Origin: Clostridia bacterium
GTDB taxonomy: Bacteria; Bacillota_A; Clostridia; Christensenellales; Aristaeellaceae
DNA length: 27,721 nt
Assembly (NCBI GenBank): GCA_017530275.1
Contig: JAFXMP010000214.1
Span: 1-27,721 of the forward strand
Reading direction: 5' to 3'
The translations under genes and the position numbers were made by a program. Numbering within the stretch: position 1 is the first letter of the stretch; every line of letters starts with the position of its first letter. The notes below the pieces were generated by a model. The model saw only the letters and a list, made by a program, of their open reading frames with translations, had not been told where the DNA came from and made no database searches. Positions 15,990-23,647 of this stretch are shown here, piece by piece.

Positions 15990-16005
15990 AAATTCTCATA
16001 AATCA

Positions 16006-17163
16006 TTAGTCAACCGTCTGCTCAGAAACGAACACCCATTCGCCGGTGGCGTTGTCAATGGCCTTGACGAAAGCGGAGGTGCGGATGGCGTCGCCGTTTC
16101 CATCAAAGGCAATGTGGCCGGATACGCCGTCGATTTCCACGGAGGGCAGAATGGCCATCACAGCGGCGGAATCAATGGTACCGGCGGCCTGCAGCGCGGC
16201 CAGGGCCATATAATAGCCGTCATATCCCATTACGGACACGGCCGCGATCATATCGTTGCCGCCGTTGTTGGTCAGGGCTTCCGCGTCGCTGTTCAGCCAG
16301 GCCTTGAAGCCAGCGTCGAATTCAGCGTTCGCGCCTTCCTGATAGAAGGTGGTGATAATGACTTTCACACTGGTGCCCTTGGCGGCTTCCGCAACCACGT
16401 TGCTGTCCAGGGTATCGCCGCCCAGCACGGGAATTTCCATGCCCTGTCCTGCGGCCTGGGAAATGATCTGGGTGGAGTAGGCGATGGACACGGGGCAGAA
16501 GAACACGTCCGCGCTGTACATGGCGGCGTTGGTCAGGTAGGAAGTAAAGTCAGAGTTGCCAGTGGGGAAGTCTTCCTTGATCACGGTGCCGCCCAGGGCT
16601 TCAAAGGCCTGTTTGAAGTAGGTGATCAGGCCCTGGTCATAGTCGTTGCCCAATTCGCCCAGGCAGTACGCGGTGGTGGCGCCAAGAGCCTTGGAAGCGT
16701 AGTTGGCCAGAACGGTGCCCTGGAAGGGATCCAGGAAGCAAACGCGGAAATAGTGGGTGTTGCCGGCGGTGACCTGGGGATTGGTGCAGGTCAGGCCGAT
16801 AGCGGGGATCTTGGCGTCGGCAAAATACTGGGAACCGGCAATGGACACGCCGGAGCCGTAGGAGCCCAGCACCACGCTTACGTTTTCAGAAACCAGCTTC
16901 TGGGCGGCGGAGGGCGCCTTATCGGTGGAGGAGCCGTTGTCCGCGGTGACCAGTTCCACTTTGTATTCGACGCCGCCGATGGTGACGGTGGGAGTTACCA
17001 CGTTGGCGTACTGCACGCCCAGGGTTTCCTGCTTGCCGCCCGCGCCGGAGTCGCCGGAAGCGGGTTCATACACGCCGATCTTTACCACGGGCATATCGTC
17101 CGCCAAAGCGAAAGCGGGCGCCATCAGCGCCAGGACCATGATCAAAGCCAGAATCTTCTTCAT
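16006..17163 (-). CDS. livJ: Branched-chain amino acid ABC transporter substrate-binding protein
   Basis: A 385-aa periplasmic-binding-protein type I fold, first gene of the liv operon. The signal peptide (MKKILALIMVLALMAPAFALA) has a signal peptidase I style end and no cysteine, so there is no lipobox. The mature part starts VVKIGVYEPASGDSGAGGKQ, followed by the LivJ-type VVLGSYGSGVSIAGSQYFADAKIPAIGLTCTNPQV and YDQGLITYFKQAFEALGGTVIKEDF. It captures Leu/Ile/Val or similar ligands outside the membrane and delivers them to LivHM. GGAG lies 9 nt upstream of the ATG, with a near-consensus promoter before it. The ligand is inferred from the family only. Confidence 0.95.
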   Translation of the reverse strand: MKKILALIMVLALMAPAFALADDMPVVKIGVYEPASGDSGAGGKQETLGVQYANVVTPTVTIGGVEYKVELVTADNGSSTDKAPSAAQKLVSENVSVVLGSYGSGVSIAGSQYFADAKIPAIGLTCTNPQVTAGNTHYFRVCFLDPFQGTVLANYASKALGATTAYCLGELGNDYDQGLITYFKQAFEALGGTVIKEDFPTGNSDFTSYLTNAAMYSADVFFCPVSIAYSTQIISQAAGQGMEIPVLGGDTLDSNVVAEAAKGTSVKVIITTFYQEGANAEFDAGFKAWLNSDAEALTNNGGNDMIAAVSVMGYDGYYMALAALQAAGTIDSAAVMAILPSVEIDGVSGHIAFDGNGDAIRTSAFVKAIDNATGEWVFVSEQTVD

Positions 17164-17205
17164 TCATTCCATCTCCATTTCTAATTGAGAATTGATTCAG
17201 GCATC

Positions 17206-17234
17206 ATCATACAATCATTTTTATATTTTTACAA
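17206..17234 (-). promoter_or_regulatory. Sigma-A-type promoter of the liv operon
   Basis: On the minus strand TTGTAA (17229-17234), a 17-bp spacer and TATGAT (17206-17211). Transcription would start near 17199, giving a leader of about 36 nt before the livJ ATG. No T-box or other large leader fits in this space. Confidence 0.75.
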
Positions 17235-17278
17235 GCAGTTATCGAAAAAAATGCAAAGCGGATACAATGCAAGTCAGC

Positions 17279-18178
17279 TTAAATAAGCCCCTTGGCCATC
17301 ATCGCCGCGCCGCGGGCCGGGGAATACCGCGGCGAAATCAGGCGCACATCCGGCAGTTCCGCGTGAATGCATGCTTCCGTCATGGCTCGGATGGGGGCGT
17401 ACCTGTTCAGAATGCTGCCTGTCATGGCCGCTTCGCCGTCCCGCATACCAGTTTTCCGCCAGCCAGTAATCACCAGTTCCGCAAGATCGTTCGCGGCTTT
17501 CCGGGCAATCTCCCCGGCAGCCTCGTCCCCCGCTTCCAGGGCGGGAAGCAGCAGGGGGGCCATGGCGGCGATTTCCTTTTTCCCGGTGCCGGGAGCGTAC
17601 AACCAGGTGATCACGCCGCTGATGTCCTTTGTGCCTAAGAAATCAAACGTCTTTTGTTTCAGGCATGTATCCTTTCCCCTGCCGTCCTCCGCCCGGACCG
17701 CAGCCATGAGGATATCCCGGCCGATGGCGTAGCCGCTGCCCCCGTCGTCGATCAGGTAGCCCCAGCCTCCGACCCGGAAGCTGTTCCCGGCAAGATCACG
17801 GCCATAGCAAATAGCTCCCGTCCCGGCGATGAGCACGGCTCCGTGGCCCCGGATCGCTCCGGCCAGGGCAATTTCCTGATCGCCCACCAAACGCAATCGG
17901 CCCGCGTATCCGGCGCTGCGTACCGCCTGCGCAACCATTTCAGCGGCGTCCCGGTTGCTGACTCCTGCCATACCAATGACCAGCATGGCGCACTCTTCAA
18001 GCCCCCCGGGCTGGCTGCTCATATAGGCGACTGCGTCCCGTACGGTTTTTTCCACCTTTTCCCGGGACACGCCGTTCACATTCAGGGGGCCGAAGGACTG
18101 CGACGCCGTTTCGCCGCTTTCCTTCAAAACGCACACCTCGGTTTTGGTGCCGCCTCCGTCCCAGCCGCAGCAATACAT
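17279..18178 (-). CDS. BadF/BadG-type ATPase, probable N-acetylglucosamine (or MurNAc) kinase
   Basis: 299 aa from the ATG at 18178 (AAAGGAAG 7-8 nt upstream; a TTG 18 nt farther upstream is in frame but lacks a site). It is an ASKHA-fold sugar kinase of the BadF/BadG/BcrA family. The phosphate-1 motif is WDGGGTKTEV (6-15). LVGDQEIALAGA holds the probable catalytic Asp, and the phosphate-2 motif IAGTGAICYG is followed by GGWGYLIDDGGSGYAIGRD. These match GlcNAc kinases of the NAGK/MurK group. It lacks the Fe-S cysteines of benzoyl-CoA reductase subunits, so a sugar kinase is much more likely. It sits 66 nt downstream of a UgpC-type ATPase on the same strand, fitting uptake and phosphorylation of amino sugars. 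The substrate is inference. Confidence 0.85.
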   Translation of the reverse strand: MYCCGWDGGGTKTEVCVLKESGETASQSFGPLNVNGVSREKVEKTVRDAVAYMSSQPGGLEECAMLVIGMAGVSNRDAAEMVAQAVRSAGYAGRLRLVGDQEIALAGAIRGHGAVLIAGTGAICYGRDLAGNSFRVGGWGYLIDDGGSGYAIGRDILMAAVRAEDGRGKDTCLKQKTFDFLGTKDISGVITWLYAPGTGKKEIAAMAPLLLPALEAGDEAAGEIARKAANDLAELVITGWRKTGMRDGEAAMTGSILNRYAPIRAMTEACIHAELPDVRLISPRYSPARGAAMMAKGLI

Positions 18179-18202
18179 AAAAACGCTTCCTTTCAAGAAA
18201 AT

Positions 18203-18229
18203 GGCAGGCCGCCGCCGGGGCAGCCTGCC
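18203..18229 (-). terminator. Intercistronic hairpin between ugpC-type gene and sugar kinase
   Basis: GGCAGGC (18203-18209) pairs with GCCTGCC (18223-18229) around a GC-rich loop. On the minus strand it is followed by ATTTTC. It is a weak terminator or attenuator between two genes read in the same direction. Confidence 0.5.
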
Positions 18230-18244
18230 GTATCGCTTTTTTCT

Positions 18245-19324
18245 TTATTCCTTGATTACTTTTTCCGTTTCCCCATCGAATAGATACACGTTTTCATAAG
18301 GGATGGAGAAGGTGATATCCTTGTCGGCTTCGGGGGTGTCGTGGCTGTCCACCTTGAGGATGGCCTGATCATTGCCCGCGTTGACGTATACGTTGGTATT
18401 GTCGCCCAGCATTTCGGTCAGTTCCACATTGCACGTAACCACATAGGCGTTTTCCTTGCTGCCCAGCTGGATATGCTCGGGCCGGAAGCCGAACACGATT
18501 GCTTTGCCTTCATATCTGCCGATATCCGGCAGCTTTTTGCTCAGATCCAGCTTCCTGTCGCCAAAGCTGATCGCGCCGTTTTCCACCTTCCCTCGCAGGA
18601 AGTTCATGGGCGGCTCGCCGATGAAGCCCGCCACGAATACATTTTCCGGCTCAAAATAGAGTTGATAGGGCGTGCCGGTCTGCTGCACGTAGCCGTCCTT
18701 CATCACCACGATGCGGTCCGCTAAGGTCATGGCCTCGGTCTGGTCGTGGGTCACATAAATGGTGGTGGCTCCGGTTTCCCGGTGGATCTGCGCGATTTCA
18801 TAGCGCATGGTCACGCGCTGCTTGGCGTCTAAGTTGGAAAGGGGCTCGTCCATGAGGAATACGCCCACTTTTCGGATGATAGCCCGGCCAATGGCCACGC
18901 GCTGGCGCTGTCCGCCGGACAGGGCCCGAGGCAGCCGGTCCAGATAATCCGTAAGGCCCAATATGCGGGCGATATTGTTGACCCTCTGCTCGATGATATC
19001 CTCGTCTACCCCCTGGAGAGTGAGGCCGAAAGCGATATTATCAAATACCGTCATCTGGGGGTACAGGGCATAGCTCTGGAACACCATGGCGATTTCCCGT
19101 TCCCTGGGACCCATTTCGTTGGCCCGCTTGCCGTTGATCAAAAAATCGCCATTGGAAATGTCCTCCAGGCCTGCGATCATGCGCAGGGTAGTGGATTTTC
19201 CGCAGCCGGAGGGACCGACGAAAACAACAAACTCCCCCTTTTCAATTTCCAAATTGAAATTGTGCACGGCATGGAAGCCGTTGGGGTAAATTTTGTTGAT
19301 GTTTTTCAGCGTCAGGTACGCCAT
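18245..19324 (-). CDS. ugpC: UgpC/MsmK-type sugar ABC transporter ATPase, stand-alone
   Basis: A 359-aa ABC ATPase with a C-terminal OB/TOBE domain, normal for the MalK/UgpC/MsmX group. Walker A is GPSGCGKS (37-44), the signature LSGGQRQRVAIGRA starts at 135, Walker B is VFLMDE (155-160), and the switch His193 lies in YVTHDQTEA. The C-terminal domain (about 235-359) contains GFRPEHI, the regulatory-domain motif. No permease or binding-protein gene is adjacent, so it may serve several sugar transporters as MsmX/MsmK does. TAAGGAGG precedes the ATG. It diverges from an AraC-family regulator and is followed by a sugar kinase. A palindrome GAACGTTC (19341-19348) lies 17 nt upstream of its start. 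Confidence 0.94.
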   Translation of the reverse strand: MAYLTLKNINKIYPNGFHAVHNFNLEIEKGEFVVFVGPSGCGKSTTLRMIAGLEDISNGDFLINGKRANEMGPREREIAMVFQSYALYPQMTVFDNIAFGLTLQGVDEDIIEQRVNNIARILGLTDYLDRLPRALSGGQRQRVAIGRAIIRKVGVFLMDEPLSNLDAKQRVTMRYEIAQIHRETGATTIYVTHDQTEAMTLADRIVVMKDGYVQQTGTPYQLYFEPENVFVAGFIGEPPMNFLRGKVENGAISFGDRKLDLSKKLPDIGRYEGKAIVFGFRPEHIQLGSKENAYVVTCNVELTEMLGDNTNVYVNAGNDQAILKVDSHDTPEADKDITFSIPYENVYLFDGETEKVIKE

Positions 19325-19353
19325 GTTAATACCTCCTTAAGAACGTTCGCGCA

Positions 19354-19382
19354 TGGACAAAACGGATTTGCTTTGATATAAT
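19354..19382 (+). promoter_or_regulatory. Sigma-A-type promoter of the AraC-family gene
   Basis: TGGACA (19354-19359), a 17-bp spacer and a perfect TATAAT (19377-19382). The transcript would start near 19390, about 28 nt before the ATG. It lies in the 93-bp divergent gap with the ugpC-type gene. Confidence 0.8.
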
Positions 19383-19417
19383 TACAGATAAATTCTACCT
19401 CATAGGGGGAGTATGCC

Positions 19418-20170
19418 ATGAATGACATCGTTTACGCGGCGCAGCTGACAGCGGTTCACGGGAGTCAGCCGCTGCTTCACGAGCAATGGGAACTCATTTT
19501 CTGCCTGTCCGGCAGTGGAGAATACGCCATCGGCGGCCAGCGGCTGGCTCTCGCCAAGGGCGATATGGCAGCCGTTCCGCCCCAAACGTCCCACTTCTGT
19601 ACAGCCGACAGGGGCTTCAAATCCATCCAATTGCTCGTGGACAAGCCCACCTTGTTGATCAAGGACGCCTGCCTGGTGCACGGCGATGGCAGCCCCCACC
19701 TGCAGGCCGCTTTTGAAGGAGCGCTGTATCATTACGGTTCCGAGCTTCCCGGGAAAATCCATCTGCTCGCCGCTTACGGGAGCCTGATCGTCTGTTATCT
19801 GGCGGTAGGCAAGACAGGACGAACCTTGCCTCCCGTAATATCGGAAATCGAAGGAGATATCCGCAGCCGGTTTTCCGACCCAGCCTTCGAGCTGGAAGCG
19901 TATCTGCGCTCCCTGCCCTTCAACTACGATTACCTGCGCAAATTGTTTCAGCGGGAAATGGGCGTAACGCCCCTGCAGTACCTGAACAGCCTGCGGCTGC
20001 GCACCGCGGCGGAAGCCTTGCTCAGCATGGAAGGGACGGCTGGCAGCGTAACGGAAATCGCTCGCATGTGCGGCTTCCGGGAACCCCTGTACTTTTCCCG
20101 AATGTTCAAAAAGAAGTACGGCCTTTCCCCCACCCTTTACGCCGCGGCCGGAAAGCGGCCTTACCCCTGA
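19418..20170 (+). CDS. AraC family transcriptional regulator
   Basis: 250 aa. The N-terminal part (about 10-90) looks like a cupin-type sensor barrel (HEQWELIFCLSGSGEYAIGGQRLALAKGDMAAVPP). The C-terminal part (about 150-245) has the paired helix-turn-helix of AraC/XylS: LRKLFQREMGVTPLQYLNSLRL for the first and VTEIARMCGFREPLYFSRMFKKKYGLSP for the second. GGGGGAG precedes the ATG. It lies between a divergent ugpC-type gene and a convergent GH105 gene, whose end it overlaps by 10 nt. It probably responds to a sugar and controls the ugpC/kinase pair or the rhamnogalacturonan operon; which one is not visible. Confidence 0.93.
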   Translation: MNDIVYAAQLTAVHGSQPLLHEQWELIFCLSGSGEYAIGGQRLALAKGDMAAVPPQTSHFCTADRGFKSIQLLVDKPTLLIKDACLVHGDGSPHLQAAFEGALYHYGSELPGKIHLLAAYGSLIVCYLAVGKTGRTLPPVISEIEGDIRSRFSDPAFELEAYLRSLPFNYDYLRKLFQREMGVTPLQYLNSLRLRTAAEALLSMEGTAGSVTEIARMCGFREPLYFSRMFKKKYGLSPTLYAAAGKRPYP

Positions 20171-20640
20171 TTCGGAAGAAGCAGGATTTCCGTATAGCAC
20201 ATCAGGAAGGGTGCCACGCCCTTAGCGTCGTTCTTCACCACGGGCTCGGAAATATAATAGGCGTAGGTGCCGTCCCGGCGGCGGTTGTCTTCCGGCCCCA
20301 GTCCGGCCACCAGGCAAATATTGCTTAAGCACAGCTGGCCGTCGGAAAATTCCAGGCAAGTGTCCACAATCCCGTCGAAGGTTTTCTTGCCCAGCGCCGC
20401 GTACTTGCCGTCCAACACTCCCAGCCGGGCCCCTTTCAGCATGGCGTAAGCGATCATGGAACTTCCGCTGCTCTCCTGATAATTGCCTTCCCGGCCCCCC
20501 TGATCCATCACCTGGTAATACATACCCGTGTCTGGCGCGGCGAAAGGGGCTGCATCAGCCATGAGTTGGGCGAAAATGCCCGCTATGCTGTCCCGCTGGC
20601 TGCCCAAAGGCAGTATCTCCACCAGGTCTGCCAGCGCCAC
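20161..20640 (-). pseudogene. GH105 unsaturated rhamnogalacturonyl hydrolase, C-terminal part after a frameshift
   Basis: A 159-aa continuation of the GH105 enzyme whose N-terminal part lies just upstream in another frame. It opens ALADLVEILP, which in GH105 enzymes follows directly after the RAIGWF-type motif at the end of the N-terminal fragment. It contains the usual YYQVMDQGGREGNYQESSGS segment and ends ...VAPFLMCYTEIL, both typical of YteR/YesR-like (alpha/alpha)6 barrels. A GTG at 20640 could restart translation, but without a good ribosome site. Its last 10 nt overlap the convergent AraC gene. Alone it cannot be an active enzyme; together the two parts make about 379 aa, the normal length. 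Confidence 0.85.
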
Positions 20641-21299
20641 GGAAAACCACCTATGGCCCGCAGCCAGAAATTGCCGCTCAAGCCAGTTTCCTTGTCACAC
20701 CAGAAGGCGGTTTTGCTGGCGTCGTACCCATGGAAATAGAGACCGGTCTTTCCGTCCCGCATGCGGGCATGCACGGTTTCCACCTGGCGCGCGATATCGG
20801 AATAATCCCCCGTACCAAATTGTTTTTCGTACAGGGCGGCGAAGGGCTGGGCCATGTAAACGCCGTCAAGCCACACCTGATGCGGGTAAATCTGCTTATG
20901 CCAGAAACTGCCCTCCCAGGTGCGGGGCTGCTCATCCAACTGATTTCTCAAAAAATCAGCGGCCTTCCGGTACTTTTCCTTGCCTGTTTTCTCATACAGC
21001 TCGAATAGTACCCGACCCTCGTTGATATCGTCCAGGCTATGGGCGTCAACCTTATAATCGCGGATGGAACCGTCCTCCAGCACGAAGTAATCGATAAAGC
21101 TCTCCACAAAGGTGAAATACCGGCTGTCTCCGGTGATCCGCGCCATGGAAAGCAGGGCAGTGACCATACACCCGTCGATATAGTTCCAGCACGCGGGCAG
21201 ACCGGCCCGCAGTCTTTCCACATTCCACACTGTGCGCTTTGGGGAGGATTGTTCGATCAGGCTCACCACATAGCGGTCAATATCTTGATATCGTCCCAT
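20583..21299 (-). pseudogene. GH105 unsaturated rhamnogalacturonyl hydrolase, N-terminal part before a frameshift
   Basis: A 238-aa frame with true GH105 similarity up to about residue 217. Visible motifs are WNYIDGCM (38-45), HSLDDINEGRVLFELY (87-102), PHQVWLDGVYM (139-149, with the catalytic Asp145 equivalent to Asp143 of B. subtilis YteR), LYFHGYD (187-193) and SGNFWLRAIG (208-217). After ATA-GG at 20650 the frame departs from the family and the last about 20 residues (GFPWRWQTWWRYCLWA) are spurious. One missing base between 20650 and 20649 would restore RAIG-WFSVALADLVEILP. Active GH105 removes the unsaturated uronate from oligosaccharides made by rhamnogalacturonan lyases, in the cytoplasm. 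It is the last gene of the sugar transport operon, 23 nt after the preceding membrane protein. Confidence 0.85.
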
Positions 21300-21322
21300 G
21301 TTTCAGATAATCTCCACTGTCT

Positions 21323-21985
21323 TTATGATGCGCGGGCACTGTTTTTCGCGTCCGCGAAGATTCGTTTGAATAAACGCTTCATACCGATGAACAGCATATC
21401 CCATCCCATGGCGAAAAGGCCGAACAGGATCGGGCCCACCCCCAAGGGCGCTGCTTCCGACCTATGGGTCAGCGCGACGGTCACGGTATTGACCGCATTG
21501 TAGGTCTGCGCCACGCAGAACACCACCGCAAAGGCGTACAGCACATTCAGAGGCAGGGATACGAATTTTTTCGGAGGAATCATCATCCACCGGTCGTTGG
21601 CTTTTTCCGGCTTGGCAATGAAGCGGAAAATGTTGTTGGTAATGATGTCCGTGACAAACCCCAGAGCAACGGCGGTGATCGCCAGCAGATCCAATGGATC
21701 GGCTACATACATGCCTAAGCCCCAGATGAAGAAGTAGCACACGATCCCGGCCATCCACGCCTTGATGAGCACGGCCTTGACCCAGCTCGCCATTTTGATG
21801 CCGGCGGCGGCGGATTGGTATTTCCGCAGTTCCTGCCTGCTGACGGGCGGAGAGTTTTCTTCGGTGGCGTTCACCAGATCATCCACGGCTTTGACATTCA
21901 GCTTATAATATTCCGCCGCGGATTTTTCCTTTTCCTGGGCGGGCTCCCGCTTTTTCTCCGGAAAAGGCCGCTTTTTACTCGCCAT
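21323..21985 (-). CDS. Unknown four-helix membrane protein P4 of the sugar transport operon
   Basis: 220 aa, not recognised. A charged, probably cytoplasmic N-terminus of about 65 residues (MASKKRPFPEKKREP..., helical stretch EYYKLNVKAVDDLVNAT) is followed by four predicted membrane segments at about 74-94, 99-121, 143-163 and 183-201. The loop between helices 2 and 3 is basic (KPEKANDRWMMIPPKK), so both ends should be inside. The loop between helices 3 and 4 reads TVTVALTHRSEAAPLG, close to ITVALTREESPISPTG in the neighbouring P3. AAGGA lies 6 nt before the ATG; the gap after P3 is 9 nt. The context suggests a role linked to the ABC transporter or its ATPase. It does not resemble DUF624/YesL. 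Confidence 0.75.
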   Translation of the reverse strand: MASKKRPFPEKKREPAQEKEKSAAEYYKLNVKAVDDLVNATEENSPPVSRQELRKYQSAAAGIKMASWVKAVLIKAWMAGIVCYFFIWGLGMYVADPLDLLAITAVALGFVTDIITNNIFRFIAKPEKANDRWMMIPPKKFVSLPLNVLYAFAVVFCVAQTYNAVNTVTVALTHRSEAAPLGVGPILFGLFAMGWDMLFIGMKRLFKRIFADAKNSARAS

Positions 21986-21994
21986 ACGTTTTCC

Positions 21995-22558
21995 TTAAGC
22001 GTCTTCGCCGCTAATATCGATGGCGGCCATATCGCTATTGCCGGCTACGTCCACATTCGTGTTGATCTTCCGGATTAAGGGAGCGTACACAGGCAGAAGC
22101 GCCAGCAGGGCCGTGCCGATGATGACCAACACCATGTGCACCTGTATCACGCCTTGAGCCACGGATACAAAGGCATTCTTCCCCGTGGGGCTGATGGGGC
22201 TTTCTTCCCGGGTGAGGGCCACCGTGATGCGGCTGCCATAGTAATAATCACAGTAAATCAGGACGCCGATCATCAGAAACGTGAGCACCAGCATGGGCAC
22301 GTTGGTTTTTTTGCGGTGGGGAAACGAATTGAGGAAAGTTACCAGCGCCAGGGCTGAAAACAGCATGGTTGAAAACTCCGCCAGCCCCATATGGGGGCCG
22401 TTGATGAGGGCGGTGGTATTGGCGATCTGGCTCAGGTTCAGGGAGTAATACACATAGGCGGCCACCAGCACCAGCATGGCGATGAGCTGCGGCTTTCGTT
22501 TCAGAGCGACCAAACGCTTTCGGTAAAATTCCCTGAAAACGGAAGGATTCTTCGTCAT
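21995..22558 (-). CDS. Unknown four-helix membrane protein P3 of the sugar transport operon
   Basis: 187 aa, not recognised. A basic N-terminus (FREFYRKRLVALKRKP) is followed by membrane segments at about 24-41, 60-78, 88-106 and 133-157. The loop between helices 2 and 3 is short and basic (PHRKKTN), which places N- and C-termini in the cytoplasm. The outer loop between helices 3 and 4 carries ITVALTREESP, shared in altered form with P4. The helix 2-loop pattern SALALVTFLNSFPHRKK resembles SCALFMTNTHSRRKYY of P1. It starts 3 nt after the ATPase stop, with the ribosome site (GGAGG) inside the last ATPase codons, so coupling to the ATPase is likely. Confidence 0.75.
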   Translation of the reverse strand: MTKNPSVFREFYRKRLVALKRKPQLIAMLVLVAAYVYYSLNLSQIANTTALINGPHMGLAEFSTMLFSALALVTFLNSFPHRKKTNVPMLVLTFLMIGVLIYCDYYYGSRITVALTREESPISPTGKNAFVSVAQGVIQVHMVLVIIGTALLALLPVYAPLIRKINTNVDVAGNSDMAAIDISGEDA

Positions 22559-22561
22559 CGT

Positions 22562-23635
22562 TTATCGCGCCTCCTTTCGGATCGCATTGGTGGTTTCTTT
22601 GTCAAAAAAGTGCATTTTGCCAAAGCGAAGGGCCACTTGTTCGCCATTGCGGTAGGACATCCAGCCCCGCAGCTTGGCCGTAATGCGGCAATTATCGCCC
22701 ATATAGCCCTGCACCAGGGTATTCATGCCCAGGTTTTCATTGGTGCTTACCTTCACCAAAACGCCTTGGCCCTGAGAAATATCCTCCGGCCGGACGCCTA
22801 AGATGATGGTTTTGCGGTCATAGGGCCGAAGCAGGTCCTTCTGTTCTTCCGTCAGTTCCGCTTCAAAGCCCTTGCCCTTGAGCTTACCATTCTCAAAAAT
22901 CACTTCAAACATATTCATGGGCGGCAGCCCGATAAAGCTGGCGACAAATGTGTTATTGGGCGCATCGTACAGTTCCAGGGGGGTGCCCACCTGCTGCACA
23001 TGGCCCATAGACATACACACGATGCGGTCGGCCAAGGTAAGGGCTTCCGTCTGGTCGTGGGTCACGTACAGGATCGTCGCCTGCAGGCGCTTATGCAGGA
23101 GCAAAATCTCCCGCCGGGTGGAAGAACGCAGTTTGGCGTCTAAGTTTGACAGGGGTTCGTCAAACAGGAACACCTTGGGGTTGCGCACGATGGCGCGTCC
23201 CATGGCCACGCGCTGCCTTTGTCCGCCGGAAAGCTGGGCGGGCTTTTTGTTCAGTTGGGCCGTCAGATCCAAAATCTCCGCGGCGGCCAGCACCTTTTTA
23301 TGGATCACGTTGGGGTTTTCCTTGCGCAGGGTCAGGGAAAACGCCATGTTTTCGTAAATGGTCATGTGGCCATAGAGGGCATAGTTCTGAAACACCATGG
23401 CCATGTCCCGATCCTTGGCGGGAGCACGGGTAATATCCTTGCCGTCCAGCATCAGCGTGCCCCGGGAAATATCCTCCAATCCAGCCACCATGCGCAGGGT
23501 GGTGGACTTGCCGCAGCCGGAGGGGCCAACCAGCACGATCAGCTCCCCGTCTTTCACGTCCAGATTGAAGTCGTACACAGCCTGAACGTTGTTATCATAG
23601 ATTTTATCCAGATGCCGCAGTTGTAGCTCAGCCAT
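22562..23635 (-). CDS. ugpC: UgpC/MsmX-type sugar ABC transporter ATPase, operon-encoded
   Basis: 357 aa. Walker A is GPSGCGKS (37-44), the signature LSGGQRQRVAMGRA starts at 135, Walker B is VFLFDE (155-160), and the switch His lies in YVTHDQTEA. The C-terminal TOBE/OB domain contains GVRPEDI and is of normal length. The Q-loop region reads YALYGHMTIYENM where the family usually has YALYPHMT, so Pro89 is replaced by Gly at the surface that contacts the permease. It is clearly homologous to the ATPase at 18245-19324, but the two differ throughout. It is flanked on both sides by unknown four-helix proteins, which is unusual: LplABC-type importers generally borrow an ATPase encoded elsewhere. 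GGAGGA precedes the ATG. Confidence 0.94.
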   Translation of the reverse strand: MAELQLRHLDKIYDNNVQAVYDFNLDVKDGELIVLVGPSGCGKSTTLRMVAGLEDISRGTLMLDGKDITRAPAKDRDMAMVFQNYALYGHMTIYENMAFSLTLRKENPNVIHKKVLAAAEILDLTAQLNKKPAQLSGGQRQRVAMGRAIVRNPKVFLFDEPLSNLDAKLRSSTRREILLLHKRLQATILYVTHDQTEALTLADRIVCMSMGHVQQVGTPLELYDAPNNTFVASFIGLPPMNMFEVIFENGKLKGKGFEAELTEEQKDLLRPYDRKTIILGVRPEDISQGQGVLVKVSTNENLGMNTLVQGYMGDNCRITAKLRGWMSYRNGEQVALRFGKMHFFDKETTNAIRKEAR

Positions 23636-23647
23636 GTATTCTCCTCC

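Noticed and set aside
14874..17184. Long plus-strand frames (350 and 407 codons) opposite livH and livJ
   Set aside because: His/Gln/Arg/Gly-rich translations with no domain; shadows of clear liv genes.
17164..17278. Riboswitch or T-box before the liv operon
   Set aside because: The promoter leaves a leader of only about 36 nt, too short for a T-box or known amino-acid riboswitch.
20640..20660. Programmed -1 frameshifting in the GH105 gene
   Set aside because: No X-XXY-YYZ slippery heptamer is present at the junction and no clear downstream pseudoknot was seen; a one-base deletion or sequencing error is simpler.
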